51,803 bases of DNA. Source: Thiobacillus sp. (GTDB lineage: Bacteria; Pseudomonadota; Gammaproteobacteria; Burkholderiales; Thiobacillaceae). Under the pieces are notes generated by a model. It worked only from the letters and a program-made list of their open reading frames with translations, searched no databases and had not been told where the DNA came from. The stretch covers positions 1 through 51,803 of the forward strand of contig JANJWS010000105.1 in assembly GCA_024709425.1 (NCBI GenBank), in the 5' to 3' direction. Made by a program: the position numbers and the translations under genes. Of this stretch, positions 42,909 through 51,737 are shown in pieces (the first letter of the stretch is position 1; each line of letters begins with the position of its first letter).

Positions 42909-44363
42909 ATGCTCAAGATTCTGCTTCTCCTGCCACTTGCGGGCGCCGCGTTCATCGCGCTAGTGCCGTTACGCATGATGTGGCTCGCGCGCCGTCTCGC
43001 ACTGGTGGCGGCTGCGACAACGCTGGGCTGGAGCCTGTGGCTCGGCGCGGCCTTCGATCCGTCGAATCCAGCGGTGCAACTGTACGAGACGCACACCTGG
43101 AACCCTCGACTGGGCAGCGCGTTCAGCCTTGGCATCGACGGCTTCTCGCTGCCGCTGGTGTGGCTCGCCACGCTGCTCGTGTTCATCGCGGTGCTGGCAT
43201 CCGGCGCCATCCGCGAACGGGTCAAGGCCTACTACGTGCTGCTGCTGTTGCTGGAATCGGCGATGCTGGGCGTGTTCTGCGCCCGCGACTGGTCCCTGTT
43301 CTACGTGTTCTGGGAACTGACCCTGCTGCCGCTGTTCTTTCTCATCGACCGCTGGGGCGGCGCGGGCCGCCAGAAGGCGGCACTCAATTTTGTCCTCTAC
43401 ACGCTCGGTGGATCGGTATTCATGCTGATCGCCCTGCTTGTTCTCTATGACGCCGCGCCGGGCCACAGCTTCGACATGGCCCTGATCCGCGAGGGTGCGG
43501 CACTGCTGCCCGAAGGGACTCAAGTCGTCCTTTTTCTTGGCCTGCTGATCGGTTTCGGCGTGAAGATGCCGATCGTGCCGCTGCATGGCTGGCTGCCGCT
43601 CGCCCACGTGGAAGCGCCCAGCCCGGTATCGATCCTGCTCTCCGGCGTGCTGCTGAAAATGGGCTCGTACGGCCTGATCCGCGCCGCGTGGACGCTGCCC
43701 GGCGCCGCGGAGGCCCTCCAGGGCCTGCTGATGGCGCTGGCGCTCGTCAGCGTGGTCTACGGCGGCGTGCTGGCGTGGCAACAGCGCGATCTCAAGGCGA
43801 TGGTGGCGTATTCGTCAATTTCCCACATGGGCGTGGTGCTGCTCGGGCTGGCCGCGCTCAATACCGCCGGGCTCACCGCTGCGGTGATGCAGATGGTGGC
43901 ACATGGATTCGTTGCAGGCGCGCTGTTCCTGCTGGTCGGGTTGCTTTATGAGCGCACCCACACGCGTGACCTCGCCGACTACGGCTCGCTGGTGCAGGTC
44001 ATGCCACGCTTCGTCTTCTTTGTGACGCTCGCCTTCATCGCCGCAGTCGGCATGCCCGGCACGGCCGGCTTCATCGCCGAGTTCCACGCTCTGGTCGGCG
44101 GCTATGCACGTTGGGGCGCATGGATGGTCCTGCTTTCACTGACGGTCGTCATCAGCGCAGCCTACGCGGTGCGTGTCGTCGGCCGCCTGTTCGCCGGACC
44201 GGTCTCGGCTCGCATGCGCAACCTGCCCGACCTCAACCGCAGCGAGTTGACTGCCGCCGGTGTGCTCACCGCAGGCAGCTTCGCGCTCGGTCTCTATCCC
44301 GGCCCGCTGCTCCGTCTGGTTTCCGCTTCGGTGCACCACTACACGGTCCTGATCGGAGGCTGA
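42909..44363 (+). CDS. NuoM-like proton-translocating membrane subunit (DAB-associated)
   Basis: This 484-residue protein of the NuoL/M/N and Mrp antiporter family has about 14 helices. Functional acidic and basic residues are conserved: Glu136 in FYVFWELTLLP, Lys219 in GFGVKMPIVPLHGWLP and Lys250 in LLKMGSYGL, corresponding to NuoM Glu144, Lys234 and Lys265. In DAB systems a related subunit provides ion-gradient energy. It is the first gene of the operon; DabA starts 4 bases after its stop. No other complex I subunit lies nearby, so it is not part of a nuo operon. Confidence 0.9.
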   Translation: MLKILLLLPLAGAAFIALVPLRMMWLARRLALVAAATTLGWSLWLGAAFDPSNPAVQLYETHTWNPRLGSAFSLGIDGFSLPLVWLATLLVFIAVLASGAIRERVKAYYVLLLLLESAMLGVFCARDWSLFYVFWELTLLPLFFLIDRWGGAGRQKAALNFVLYTLGGSVFMLIALLVLYDAAPGHSFDMALIREGAALLPEGTQVVLFLGLLIGFGVKMPIVPLHGWLPLAHVEAPSPVSILLSGVLLKMGSYGLIRAAWTLPGAAEALQGLLMALALVSVVYGGVLAWQQRDLKAMVAYSSISHMGVVLLGLAALNTAGLTAAVMQMVAHGFVAGALFLLVGLLYERTHTRDLADYGSLVQVMPRFVFFVTLAFIAAVGMPGTAGFIAEFHALVGGYARWGAWMVLLSLTVVISAAYAVRVVGRLFAGPVSARMRNLPDLNRSELTAAGVLTAGSFALGLYPGPLLRLVSASVHHYTVLIGG

Positions 44364-44367
44364 CGTC

Positions 44368-47300
44368 ATGGATCATCTCGACACCTTGCGCACCCTCATC
44401 GATCGCCTGTCGCATCGACTCGAGCACGTGTTGCCTGCGCAGGCGCCGATCCGCGATTTCGTGCACCACAACACCCTGCATGGTTTCCAGAAAATGTCCT
44501 TCCGTGACGCGCTGGGCGCGGCAGAAGCCGCGACCGGTGCACACGGCTTCCTGCCGGTAACGCGCTTTCACACCCTGTTCCGGGAAGGCCGGATCAACAC
44601 GGATGACCTCGCGGCCGCGCTCGACGAGACACCGGAATTGCGTGCCGCGGAACCCGCCGGCGCATCGTTGAGTCGCCGCGAGGTCCTCATGACCGCACTG
44701 CGCATCGATCTCAGCGTACCCACCGCTGCCGGCTGGCGCTGGCAGGTCGAAGAACATGGCGTACTCGAACGTGTCGACCCCGAAGTGCCGGCGGCGATCC
44801 GTGACGGCCTGTTCGGCCGGATGGACACGGCCACATCGCTGCGTCGGCTGTGGGAGGCCTGCACGGCGCGGCTGACACCGGTCGGCCCGCAGGCGGCCGC
44901 TTCGCCGGGATCCGCCAACGCCATGCGCAAGGACGCGGAAGACCGATGCGTCCACCTCCTCGGCAGCGTAGGGGCGCACCTCACCCTGGGTGGCCTGCTG
45001 CGGAGACTGACCGGGCGCAACGTGCTGGACCCTATCCGCCCCTACCTCATCCGCCATCTTGCCGCGCACCTCGATCTGGGTCTCGTCGCGTGGCCCAACC
45101 CCGCGCGCGGCCGCGGTTTCTACGCCGCCTGGCTGGCGAGCGCCCGTGATGACCCGCACTTCGAGCTGCACGGCCTCGTCACCTGGACGCAGACTCTGGA
45201 GCGGCTGCCGGAAGATCCGCTGGAGGCCATTCTGCAGACGCTGCGTGCATCGGGCCTGGAGCCGGCACGCTGGGAAGACTATCTGGAAACGCTGGCAAAG
45301 GCACTGCCGGGCTGGTCCGGCATGGTGCTGTGGCGCGACCGCCATCCCGGCCGGGGAGCGCCGGTCACCCTCGCCGACTATCTGGCCGTGCATCTGGTGC
45401 TGGAACAGCTGCATGTGCAACAGCTGTGCGCCGCGCACTTCAAGATCGAGGCGAGCCTGCCGGGCCTGCGCGGCTACCTGCGTCGCCACGCCGCCGAATT
45501 GCTGGTGCGCCTTGCTCTCTACGGTGACGAATTGCCGGAATGGCTGGCCGACGAAGCCCATCGCCTGGTGCGTGCGGCAACAGGCCGCACCGGCGAGGAG
45601 CAGGACGCCGACTGGTTGCCGGTCGCGCGCCTGCTGACGGCCTGGCGACGTGGCGAGGCCCCCATCGCCGCGAACAACAGCGCCTGTCCGGATCGCCACG
45701 CCTGGCCTCTGTTCCGCCTCTGCCAGCACCTCGGCATCGACGCCGATGCACTTGCGGTGATGACATCCGACGACGTCCGCAGCCTGCTCGGCTGCGTCGC
45801 GGAGCTCACGCCGGAGCGTGCCGCCTGGGTCTGGCTGCAGGCCTACGAGCGCCACTACCGCGAGCAGGTTTTCGGTGCGCTGGCTGCCAATCACGGCCGC
45901 GGCGCATGGCGTGAACGCGCCGGCCCCCCCCCGCGTGCGCAGCTGGTGTTCTGCATGGACGACCGTGAGGAAGGCCTGCGCCGCCACATCGAAGAATGCG
46001 CGCCGGACGTCGAGACACTTGGTGCGGCCGCGCATCTTGGCCTGTTCATCCGCTACCACGGTTTCGGCGAGCCGACGCACACGGACTTCTGTCCAGTTGG
46101 TGCGCGCCCCGCGCACCTTGTCGAAGAGACCGCGGCGCCCGGTGCCGAAGCAGCCGGCAACACCCACCTCGCACGCCGTTCACGTCGTCTCGCGTGGAAG
46201 GCGCGCTTCGTGCAAGGCAGCCGGCGCGACCCCGCGCAGGGTCTTTTCGCCACGCTCATCGGTGCCCCCGCTGCACTGGCGCTGCTGGCCGGTCGCATGC
46301 TGGCGCCCGCCGCCCTCGCCCGCCGCACCGCAGCCCTGCGCGAAGCGGCAGACGGCCGCATCGCCACTCGCCTGCGCTACACTGCGCTGGCCGACACCCC
46401 GGCCACCCCCGATGCACCACGGGCCGGATACACCGAAGCCGAGCAGGCCGAGCGCGTACAGGCGTTCCTCACCGCCATCGGGCTCACCCGTGGCTTCGCG
46501 CCGCTGGTCGCAGTCGTCGGTCACGGCTCCAACAGCCTCAACAACCCGCATATGTCGGCGTACGACTGCGGCGCCTGTTCGGGTCGCCATTCCGGCACCA
46601 ACGCCCGCCTGTTTGCGGCAATGGCCAACGATCCCGTGGTACGCGAGCGCGTGCGCGCACGCGGCATCGACATTCCCGTCGGTACCTGGTTCATCGGCGC
46701 CGAACACAACACCTGCGACGACCAGTTCACCTGGTACGACACCACGCTCGTGCCACAGAGCCATGCCACCGCACTTGCCGGGCTGCGTACGATCCTCGCG
46801 GAGGCGAGTGCGCGGCACGCGCAGGAACGCTGCCGCCGCTTCCTCTCCGCACCGCTCGACATCACGCAGGCGCAGGCGCTTCGCCACGTTGCGGCGCGCC
46901 GCAACGACTACGCGCAGGCACGCCCCGAACTCGGCCACGTCAACAACGCTGCCGCATTCATCGGCCGCCGTGCCGCCACCCGTGGCGCCTTCTTCGACCG
47001 TCGCATCTTTCTCATCTCCTACGACTGCGGCGCAGACCCCGACGGCCGCGTGCTCGAACCCATGCTGGTTGCGAATGGCCTGGTCGGGGCGGGCATCAGC
47101 CTCGAGTACTACTTCTCGACGGTGGACAACGCGCGCTACGGCTCGGGCAGCAAGGTCACCCACAACATCGCCGGCCTGTTCGGCGTGATGGACGGCACGA
47201 GTTCGGATCTGCGTACCGGCCTGCCGGCACAGATGATCGAAATCCACGAGCCGATGCGGCTGCTTGTCGTCGTCGAGCACACGCCCGATGTGCTGTCGGC

Positions 47301-47538
47301 GATCTACGCACGGCAGCCGGTGCTGCAGGAACTGGTTGGCCATGGCTGGTTGCAGCTCGCCGTCAAGGATCCGGACTCGCCGGCAATCCAGCGCTTCGTC
47401 CCGGGCAGCGGCTGGCTGCCTTGGCAGGGTGACGACACGCCGTTGCCGACGGTGCGCAGCTCCGTCGCGTGGACGCGCGGCCACCGTGACGCACTGCCAC
47501 CGGCGCTCATCGACGTGTCGATGGAGGCCGTTCCCTGA
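44368..47538 (+). CDS. dabA: DabA-type carbonic-anhydrase-like subunit (DUF2309)
   Basis: DabA, with a membrane partner, takes up inorganic carbon by one-way, energy-coupled hydration of CO2. This 1056-residue form is longer than the roughly 800-residue Halothiobacillus protein, mainly at the N terminus (APIRDFVHHNTLHGFQ). The four zinc ligands are all present: Cys529-x-Asp531 in FCMDDREE, His719 in VVGHGSNS and Cys734 in DCGACSG. The 15-residue His-to-Cys spacing is the same as the published His524-Cys539 pair. A DDREE motif keeps the Arg after the Asp. It lies between a NuoM-like gene and the NuoL-like dabB, whose start overlaps its stop by one base. An active DAB function is inferred from the intact site and partner genes. 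Confidence 0.93.
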   Translation: MDHLDTLRTLIDRLSHRLEHVLPAQAPIRDFVHHNTLHGFQKMSFRDALGAAEAATGAHGFLPVTRFHTLFREGRINTDDLAAALDETPELRAAEPAGASLSRREVLMTALRIDLSVPTAAGWRWQVEEHGVLERVDPEVPAAIRDGLFGRMDTATSLRRLWEACTARLTPVGPQAAASPGSANAMRKDAEDRCVHLLGSVGAHLTLGGLLRRLTGRNVLDPIRPYLIRHLAAHLDLGLVAWPNPARGRGFYAAWLASARDDPHFELHGLVTWTQTLERLPEDPLEAILQTLRASGLEPARWEDYLETLAKALPGWSGMVLWRDRHPGRGAPVTLADYLAVHLVLEQLHVQQLCAAHFKIEASLPGLRGYLRRHAAELLVRLALYGDELPEWLADEAHRLVRAATGRTGEEQDADWLPVARLLTAWRRGEAPIAANNSACPDRHAWPLFRLCQHLGIDADALAVMTSDDVRSLLGCVAELTPERAAWVWLQAYERHYREQVFGALAANHGRGAWRERAGPPPRAQLVFCMDDREEGLRRHIEECAPDVETLGAAAHLGLFIRYHGFGEPTHTDFCPVGARPAHLVEETAAPGAEAAGNTHLARRSRRLAWKARFVQGSRRDPAQGLFATLIGAPAALALLAGRMLAPAALARRTAALREAADGRIATRLRYTALADTPATPDAPRAGYTEAEQAERVQAFLTAIGLTRGFAPLVAVVGHGSNSLNNPHMSAYDCGACSGRHSGTNARLFAAMANDPVVRERVRARGIDIPVGTWFIGAEHNTCDDQFTWYDTTLVPQSHATALAGLRTILAEASARHAQERCRRFLSAPLDITQAQALRHVAARRNDYAQARPELGHVNNAAAFIGRRAATRGAFFDRRIFLISYDCGADPDGRVLEPMLVANGLVGAGISLEYYFSTVDNARYGSGSKVTHNIAGLFGVMDGTSSDLRTGLPAQMIEIHEPMRLLVVVEHTPDVLSAIYARQPVLQELVGHGWLQLAVKDPDSPAIQRFVPGSGWLPWQGDDTPLPTVRSSVAWTRGHRDALPPALIDVSMEAVP

Positions 47539-49073
47539 TGGCCGCCCTGTCCCTGCCACTCGAACTGGCTGTCCTAGTTCCGGCGCTGCCGCTGCTCGCC
47601 GCCCTCCTCATCGCGTCGCGGCGCCTGGTTCGGGGCGCGCGCGGCGAGGCCGGCGAATCGCTGACGGCGGCGCTCAGTCTCGGCGCGGCCGGACTCGCCT
47701 TCCTCGTCATGCTCGCGCTCGCTATCCAGGGGCTGTTGCGCGGCACACCGCACACGCTGCATCTGGGCGAATGGTTCACCAGCGGAGACTGGCGCATCCC
47801 GCTGTCGTTCACTCTCGACGGCCTGTCGCTCGGGTTCGGCAGCGTGGTCGCCTTCATCACTCTCGCCACGTTGCAGTTCTCGCGCCGATACATGCACCGC
47901 GAAGCGGGTTTCGACCGCTTTTTCGCCGGCATGAACCTGTTCGCCGGTGGCATGCTGCTGGTGGTACTGGCGGGCAACGCAGCGCTGGTATTCGTCGGCT
48001 GGGAACTGATGGGTTTCGCCTCCTGGCTGCTGATCGGCTATGCCCACGAACGTCCGGTTGCGACGGTCAACGCGCAGCGCGCCTTCCTCACCAATCGCGT
48101 GGGCGACGCCGGCCTGCTGCTGGCGATGGCACTCGCGCTACTCTGGGCGGGCAGCCTGGAGTGGGATGCGCTGGCGGTCGCCAGCGCGCGCCTGCCAACG
48201 CTCTATGTCAGCCTGATCGCCCTCGGCTTCATGCTCGCCGCGCTCGCAAAATCCGCCCAGGTGCCGTTCACCCCATGGATCGCCCGTGCGCTCGAAGGCC
48301 CGACGCCATCCTCGGCGATCTTCTACGGTGCCGTGATGGTGCATGCCGGCGTGTTCCTTCTGGTTCGCCTGGAGCCGGTGCTGGTGAATGCGCCGGGCGT
48401 GCTGGTCTTGATCGGCCTGCTGGGTGCGCTCACTGTGCTCGTCGCCTGGCTGGCAGGTTATGTCCAGTCCGACGTGAAGTCGGCGCTGCTGTTCGCCGGA
48501 TTGGCGCAGGTTGGGCTCATGTTCGTCGCCATCGGCCTCGGCTGGTTTACGCTCGCAGCCTGGCACGCCGCGCTGCACGCACTGTGGCGCGCGTGGCAAT
48601 TCCTCGCGGCACCCGCCTACATGCACATGCTCGATGCCCCGACGCCTCCGGCACCAGCCTGGCTCACGCGCCGTCCGCGACTCTACACCGCCGCCCTGCA
48701 GCGATTCTGGCTCGAACCACTGGCCGACCGCCTGCTGACACTGCCTACACGCGCACTGGCACGCGACATCCGCACGATCGACGAGAACGTCGTCAGCCGG
48801 CTGGTCGGCATGTCCGCCAGCCAGCGCGCCGCGGAACTGCTCGCGCCCTACGAGGAGGTCGTGAAAGGCCGCGGCGTGGTCGGCGGCGCACTGGCATGGT
48901 CGGCCGAGCGCCTCGACCGTGTCGAGCAGCGTCTCGTGCTCCAGGGTGGCGGTAGCCCTGTCGGGCGCGGGCTCGCCCGTCTTGGCGAGTGGCTTCGCTT
49001 TGTCGAATCACTGCTGGAGCAGCCGCGGTATCTGCTGCTGTTGGTCATGGCCACCCTTGTGGTAATCCTGTGA
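47538..49073 (+). CDS. dabB: DabB/NuoL-like membrane subunit
   Basis: This 511-residue membrane protein is the best DabB candidate: a NuoL-like core with Glu156 in FVGWELMGFASWLL and Lys238 in ALAKSAQVPFTPWI, and a His-rich WHAALHALWRAWQF segment. After about residue 370 it has a long hydrophilic stretch and a final helix (YLLLLVMATLVVIL), where NuoL has its lateral arm. It starts inside the dabA stop codon (TGATG) and ends in the same way with the next gene, so all are translationally coupled. It probably anchors DabA to the membrane and couples it to a proton or sodium gradient. Confidence 0.88.
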   Translation: MAALSLPLELAVLVPALPLLAALLIASRRLVRGARGEAGESLTAALSLGAAGLAFLVMLALAIQGLLRGTPHTLHLGEWFTSGDWRIPLSFTLDGLSLGFGSVVAFITLATLQFSRRYMHREAGFDRFFAGMNLFAGGMLLVVLAGNAALVFVGWELMGFASWLLIGYAHERPVATVNAQRAFLTNRVGDAGLLLAMALALLWAGSLEWDALAVASARLPTLYVSLIALGFMLAALAKSAQVPFTPWIARALEGPTPSSAIFYGAVMVHAGVFLLVRLEPVLVNAPGVLVLIGLLGALTVLVAWLAGYVQSDVKSALLFAGLAQVGLMFVAIGLGWFTLAAWHAALHALWRAWQFLAAPAYMHMLDAPTPPAPAWLTRRPRLYTAALQRFWLEPLADRLLTLPTRALARDIRTIDENVVSRLVGMSASQRAAELLAPYEEVVKGRGVVGGALAWSAERLDRVEQRLVLQGGGSPVGRGLARLGEWLRFVESLLEQPRYLLLLVMATLVVIL

Positions 49074-50578
49074 TGAGCGAAATATTCTGGTACCAGCACG
49101 CCGGCTGGCCCCTGCTCGCGACCTTGCAACTGTTGCCGCTGCTCGGCGCAGCCGTGCTCTGGCGCCTGGGCGAACGTCCGGCCTCGCTGCGCATCGCGCA
49201 CGCGGTGAGCGTCGCGGAACTCGCGCTGGCGCTATGGTTGTACCGTGAACTGGACGTCCACAATCCGGGTTTCCAGTTCGCCGAACATATGCACCTCGCC
49301 GGGCCGCTCGCCTACCACGCGGGCGCCGATGGCGTGACCGTGCTGTTCGTGCTGCTGACGGCGCTGATCGTTGCGCTGCTCCCCTTCTATGCGCGGGTAC
49401 GCATGCTCGCGGAGCCTGCGCGCCTGCTCTCCGTGATCCTGGCGGTGGAGGCCGCGATGATGTCGATGCTGGTCAGCCTCGACCTGCTATGGTTCGTGCT
49501 GGTGTCGGCAATCGAACTCGCCCTCGTCGGCCATCTCGTGGGGCGCTGGTCGTTCTCCCCGGAGCGCGCGACTGCGACGAGCCGCTACCTGCAGTTCCAT
49601 GCGGTCGGCGTGCTGCTCCTGCTTGCCGGCGCGCTCGTGGTCGGCTGGTCCTACCACGACACGACCGGCGCGGCGTGGAGTTTCGACTTGTTCGTCCTCG
49701 CTGGCCACCCGCTGCCAGACGAACTCGGCGTGATCGCCTTTTTCCTGTTGTTCTACGGACTCGGCATCCGTACGCCAATCTTCCCCTTCCACGGCTGGCT
49801 GCGCCCGGTCGCGCTGTATGGTGACATGGCGATTGCGCCAACCCTGCTGCTCGGCGTCAAGCTCGGCATCTACGGGATGGTGCGCTTCGTCCTGCCGATC
49901 CTACCCGATGCCGTCGTAGCGTGGCACCGCTACGTCGTCGGCTTCGCTGTCGCGGGCGTATTCTACGCGGCACTGCTGGCGCTGCAGCGCGTAAACCTGC
50001 GTTCGCTCATCGCTTTCGCCGTCGTCAGCCACACCTCGCTGGTGATCATCGGCGTGTTCACGCTCGACGTCATCGCCCTGCAGGGCAGCATACTGCTGGC
50101 AGTGACGTTCGGCCTCGCGGCGACGACCATGCTGCTGATGACCGGCCTGGTCTATCGCCGTACCCGCACCACCACGCTGGCGCGGCTGGGTGGCCTGTTC
50201 GACCGTATCCCGCAGCTCGCCCTCGCCTTCCTGGTGGCCGGCCTAGCGATCATGGCCATGCCGGGCACACCGGGGTTCGACGCGGCGCATCTGGTTCTGG
50301 AGGCAGCGATCCACCGCTTCGGCGCCCTCACCACCGTGACGGCGGCGCTGGGCAACGTGGCGACCGCCGGTTTTCTGCTATGGGCGTTCCAGCGCGCCTT
50401 TCTGGCACCGCCTCCCCCGGGACAGAAGGTGGCGGTCGAGCGCCCCACCACGATGGAGCTCGCGATCGCCGGCGTGCTCGTCATCGTAATGCTGTACGCG
50501 GGCTTCCGCATGGAGCCGCTGCACGAACTGGTCGATGCACCGCTGAAGGCGCTCGCCGCGAGGTTCCCCCATGTCTGA
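49073..50578 (+). CDS. Diverged NuoM/NuoN-like membrane subunit (DAB-associated)
   Basis: The ATG at 49073 overlaps the dabB stop by one base and gives 501 residues with about 14 helices. Key positions differ from active NuoM: the helix-7 lysine is replaced by Arg233 (LGIRTPIFPFHGWLR), and the helix-5 glutamate is shifted about one turn (FVLVSAIELALVG). Lys263 (GVKLGIYGMVRF) is kept. The proton path may be altered, or the subunit may be structural. Its last 8 bases overlap the next gene. Confidence 0.85.
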   Translation: MSEIFWYQHAGWPLLATLQLLPLLGAAVLWRLGERPASLRIAHAVSVAELALALWLYRELDVHNPGFQFAEHMHLAGPLAYHAGADGVTVLFVLLTALIVALLPFYARVRMLAEPARLLSVILAVEAAMMSMLVSLDLLWFVLVSAIELALVGHLVGRWSFSPERATATSRYLQFHAVGVLLLLAGALVVGWSYHDTTGAAWSFDLFVLAGHPLPDELGVIAFFLLFYGLGIRTPIFPFHGWLRPVALYGDMAIAPTLLLGVKLGIYGMVRFVLPILPDAVVAWHRYVVGFAVAGVFYAALLALQRVNLRSLIAFAVVSHTSLVIIGVFTLDVIALQGSILLAVTFGLAATTMLLMTGLVYRRTRTTTLARLGGLFDRIPQLALAFLVAGLAIMAMPGTPGFDAAHLVLEAAIHRFGALTTVTAALGNVATAGFLLWAFQRAFLAPPPPGQKVAVERPTTMELAIAGVLVIVMLYAGFRMEPLHELVDAPLKALAARFPHV

Positions 50579-51737
50579 CTGGCCGCTGCTGTCCATTCTC
50601 CTGCTGGCGTACCCGGCCGGCGCACTGTCCCTGTGGCTGCTGCCCAAAGCGCTGTCGGCGCGCGCCGTCGCGGTAGCCTGGCACGGCATCGGCGGCGTAC
50701 TGAGCCTGCTCGTCCTCGCCGGCTTCGACACCACGCGCGCGGATTTCCAGCTGCGGGAGAAAGCCGACTGGATCCCCGGTCTGAACGTACATTACGCCGT
50801 CGGCGTGGACGGCATCTCGGTGCTGTTCCTGCCGGCGACAGCGGTGCTCTTCCTCGGCGCCAGCATTGCCGCGTGGAACAGCGTGAGCCGGCTGCCGCGG
50901 CTCTACCACAGTCTCATGCTGCTGCTTGCCGGGGCGACGCTGGGGGTATTCTGCGCACTCGACACGCTGCTCTTCTATCTGTTCTGGGAGCTCTCGCTGG
51001 TGCCGCTGTATTTCCTCGTGAGCCTGTGGGGCCTGGGGCCGCATCGCGGCTATGCCGCCACCAAGTACACGCTCATCATGTTCGGCGGCGGTGTGCCGCT
51101 GCTGTTTGGTTTCCTCTTGCTCGCCTTCAATCACGCGAGCCTCAGCAGCGCAGGGCTGCCTGGCGGCCTCAGCTTCGACCTGCCGACCCTTCTCGGGACG
51201 CCGTTGCCAGAAGGGGTAGAACTCGCTGTCTTCCTGCTGTTGCTGCTGGGATTCGCGGTGAAGACGCCGGTCTTCCCGGTCCACACCTGGCTTCCGCTCC
51301 TGGCGATGGAAGGCCCGGCCGCAGTGGTCGCATTATTGACCGGCCTCAAACTCGGCGCCTACGGCCTCATCCGCTTCGCCGCACCGCTGGCGCCGGACGC
51401 CGCACAGCACCTGCACGGGGTGCTGGCGGGCCTGGGGGTGATCGGGCTGGTGTACGGCGCGGTCGCGGCGCTGGCGCAGACCAACCTTCGCGCGATGCTG
51501 GCCTACGCGAGCGTGTCGCACGTCGGCCTGGTGTTGCTGGGTATTGCCGCATTCACCCTTCAGGGCGTGCAGGGCGCGGTGCTGCAACTGCTCAATTTCA
51601 CGCTGGTGGCGGGAGGCGCCTTTCTCGCCACTGCCTTCCTGCAACGGCGTTTGGGCAGCACGGACGTCGCCGCCCAGGGCGGCGCCGCCCGCACGATGCC
51701 ACCCCAGGCGGGCGTCCGGCTGTTCTTCGGGGTGTGA
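50571..51737 (+). CDS. NuoM-like membrane subunit, truncated by poor sequence at the window end
   Basis: The frame reads 388 residues before a TGA, but full NuoM-like proteins have about 480-500. Residues 1-365 are normal, with Glu140 (FYLFWELSL), Lys231 (GFAVKTPVFPVHTWLP) and Lys260 (TGLKLGAYGL). After RLGSTDVAAQGGAARTMP the expected hydrophobic continuation and PGTSGF motif are scrambled, while near-matching DNA words (CTGCCC ... ACCA) persist. Sequencing errors near the contig edge, rather than a true stop, probably end this frame. The real gene runs past the window. Confidence 0.8.
   Translation: MSDWPLLSILLLAYPAGALSLWLLPKALSARAVAVAWHGIGGVLSLLVLAGFDTTRADFQLREKADWIPGLNVHYAVGVDGISVLFLPATAVLFLGASIAAWNSVSRLPRLYHSLMLLLAGATLGVFCALDTLLFYLFWELSLVPLYFLVSLWGLGPHRGYAATKYTLIMFGGGVPLLFGFLLLAFNHASLSSAGLPGGLSFDLPTLLGTPLPEGVELAVFLLLLLGFAVKTPVFPVHTWLPLLAMEGPAAVVALLTGLKLGAYGLIRFAAPLAPDAAQHLHGVLAGLGVIGLVYGAVAALAQTNLRAMLAYASVSHVGLVLLGIAAFTLQGVQGAVLQLLNFTLVAGGAFLATAFLQRRLGSTDVAAQGGAARTMPPQAGVRLFFGV

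Noticed and set aside
44266-46167. Long minus-strand open frame opposite dabA
   Set aside because: Shadow frame; DabA on the plus strand has all zinc ligands and coupled neighbours.
42909-51737. Respiratory complex I (nuo) or Mrp antiporter operon
   Set aside because: Several NuoM/L-like genes are present but there is no NuoE/F/G/B/C/D/H/I/K and no MrpB-G type small subunit; DabA in the middle points to a DAB-type system.
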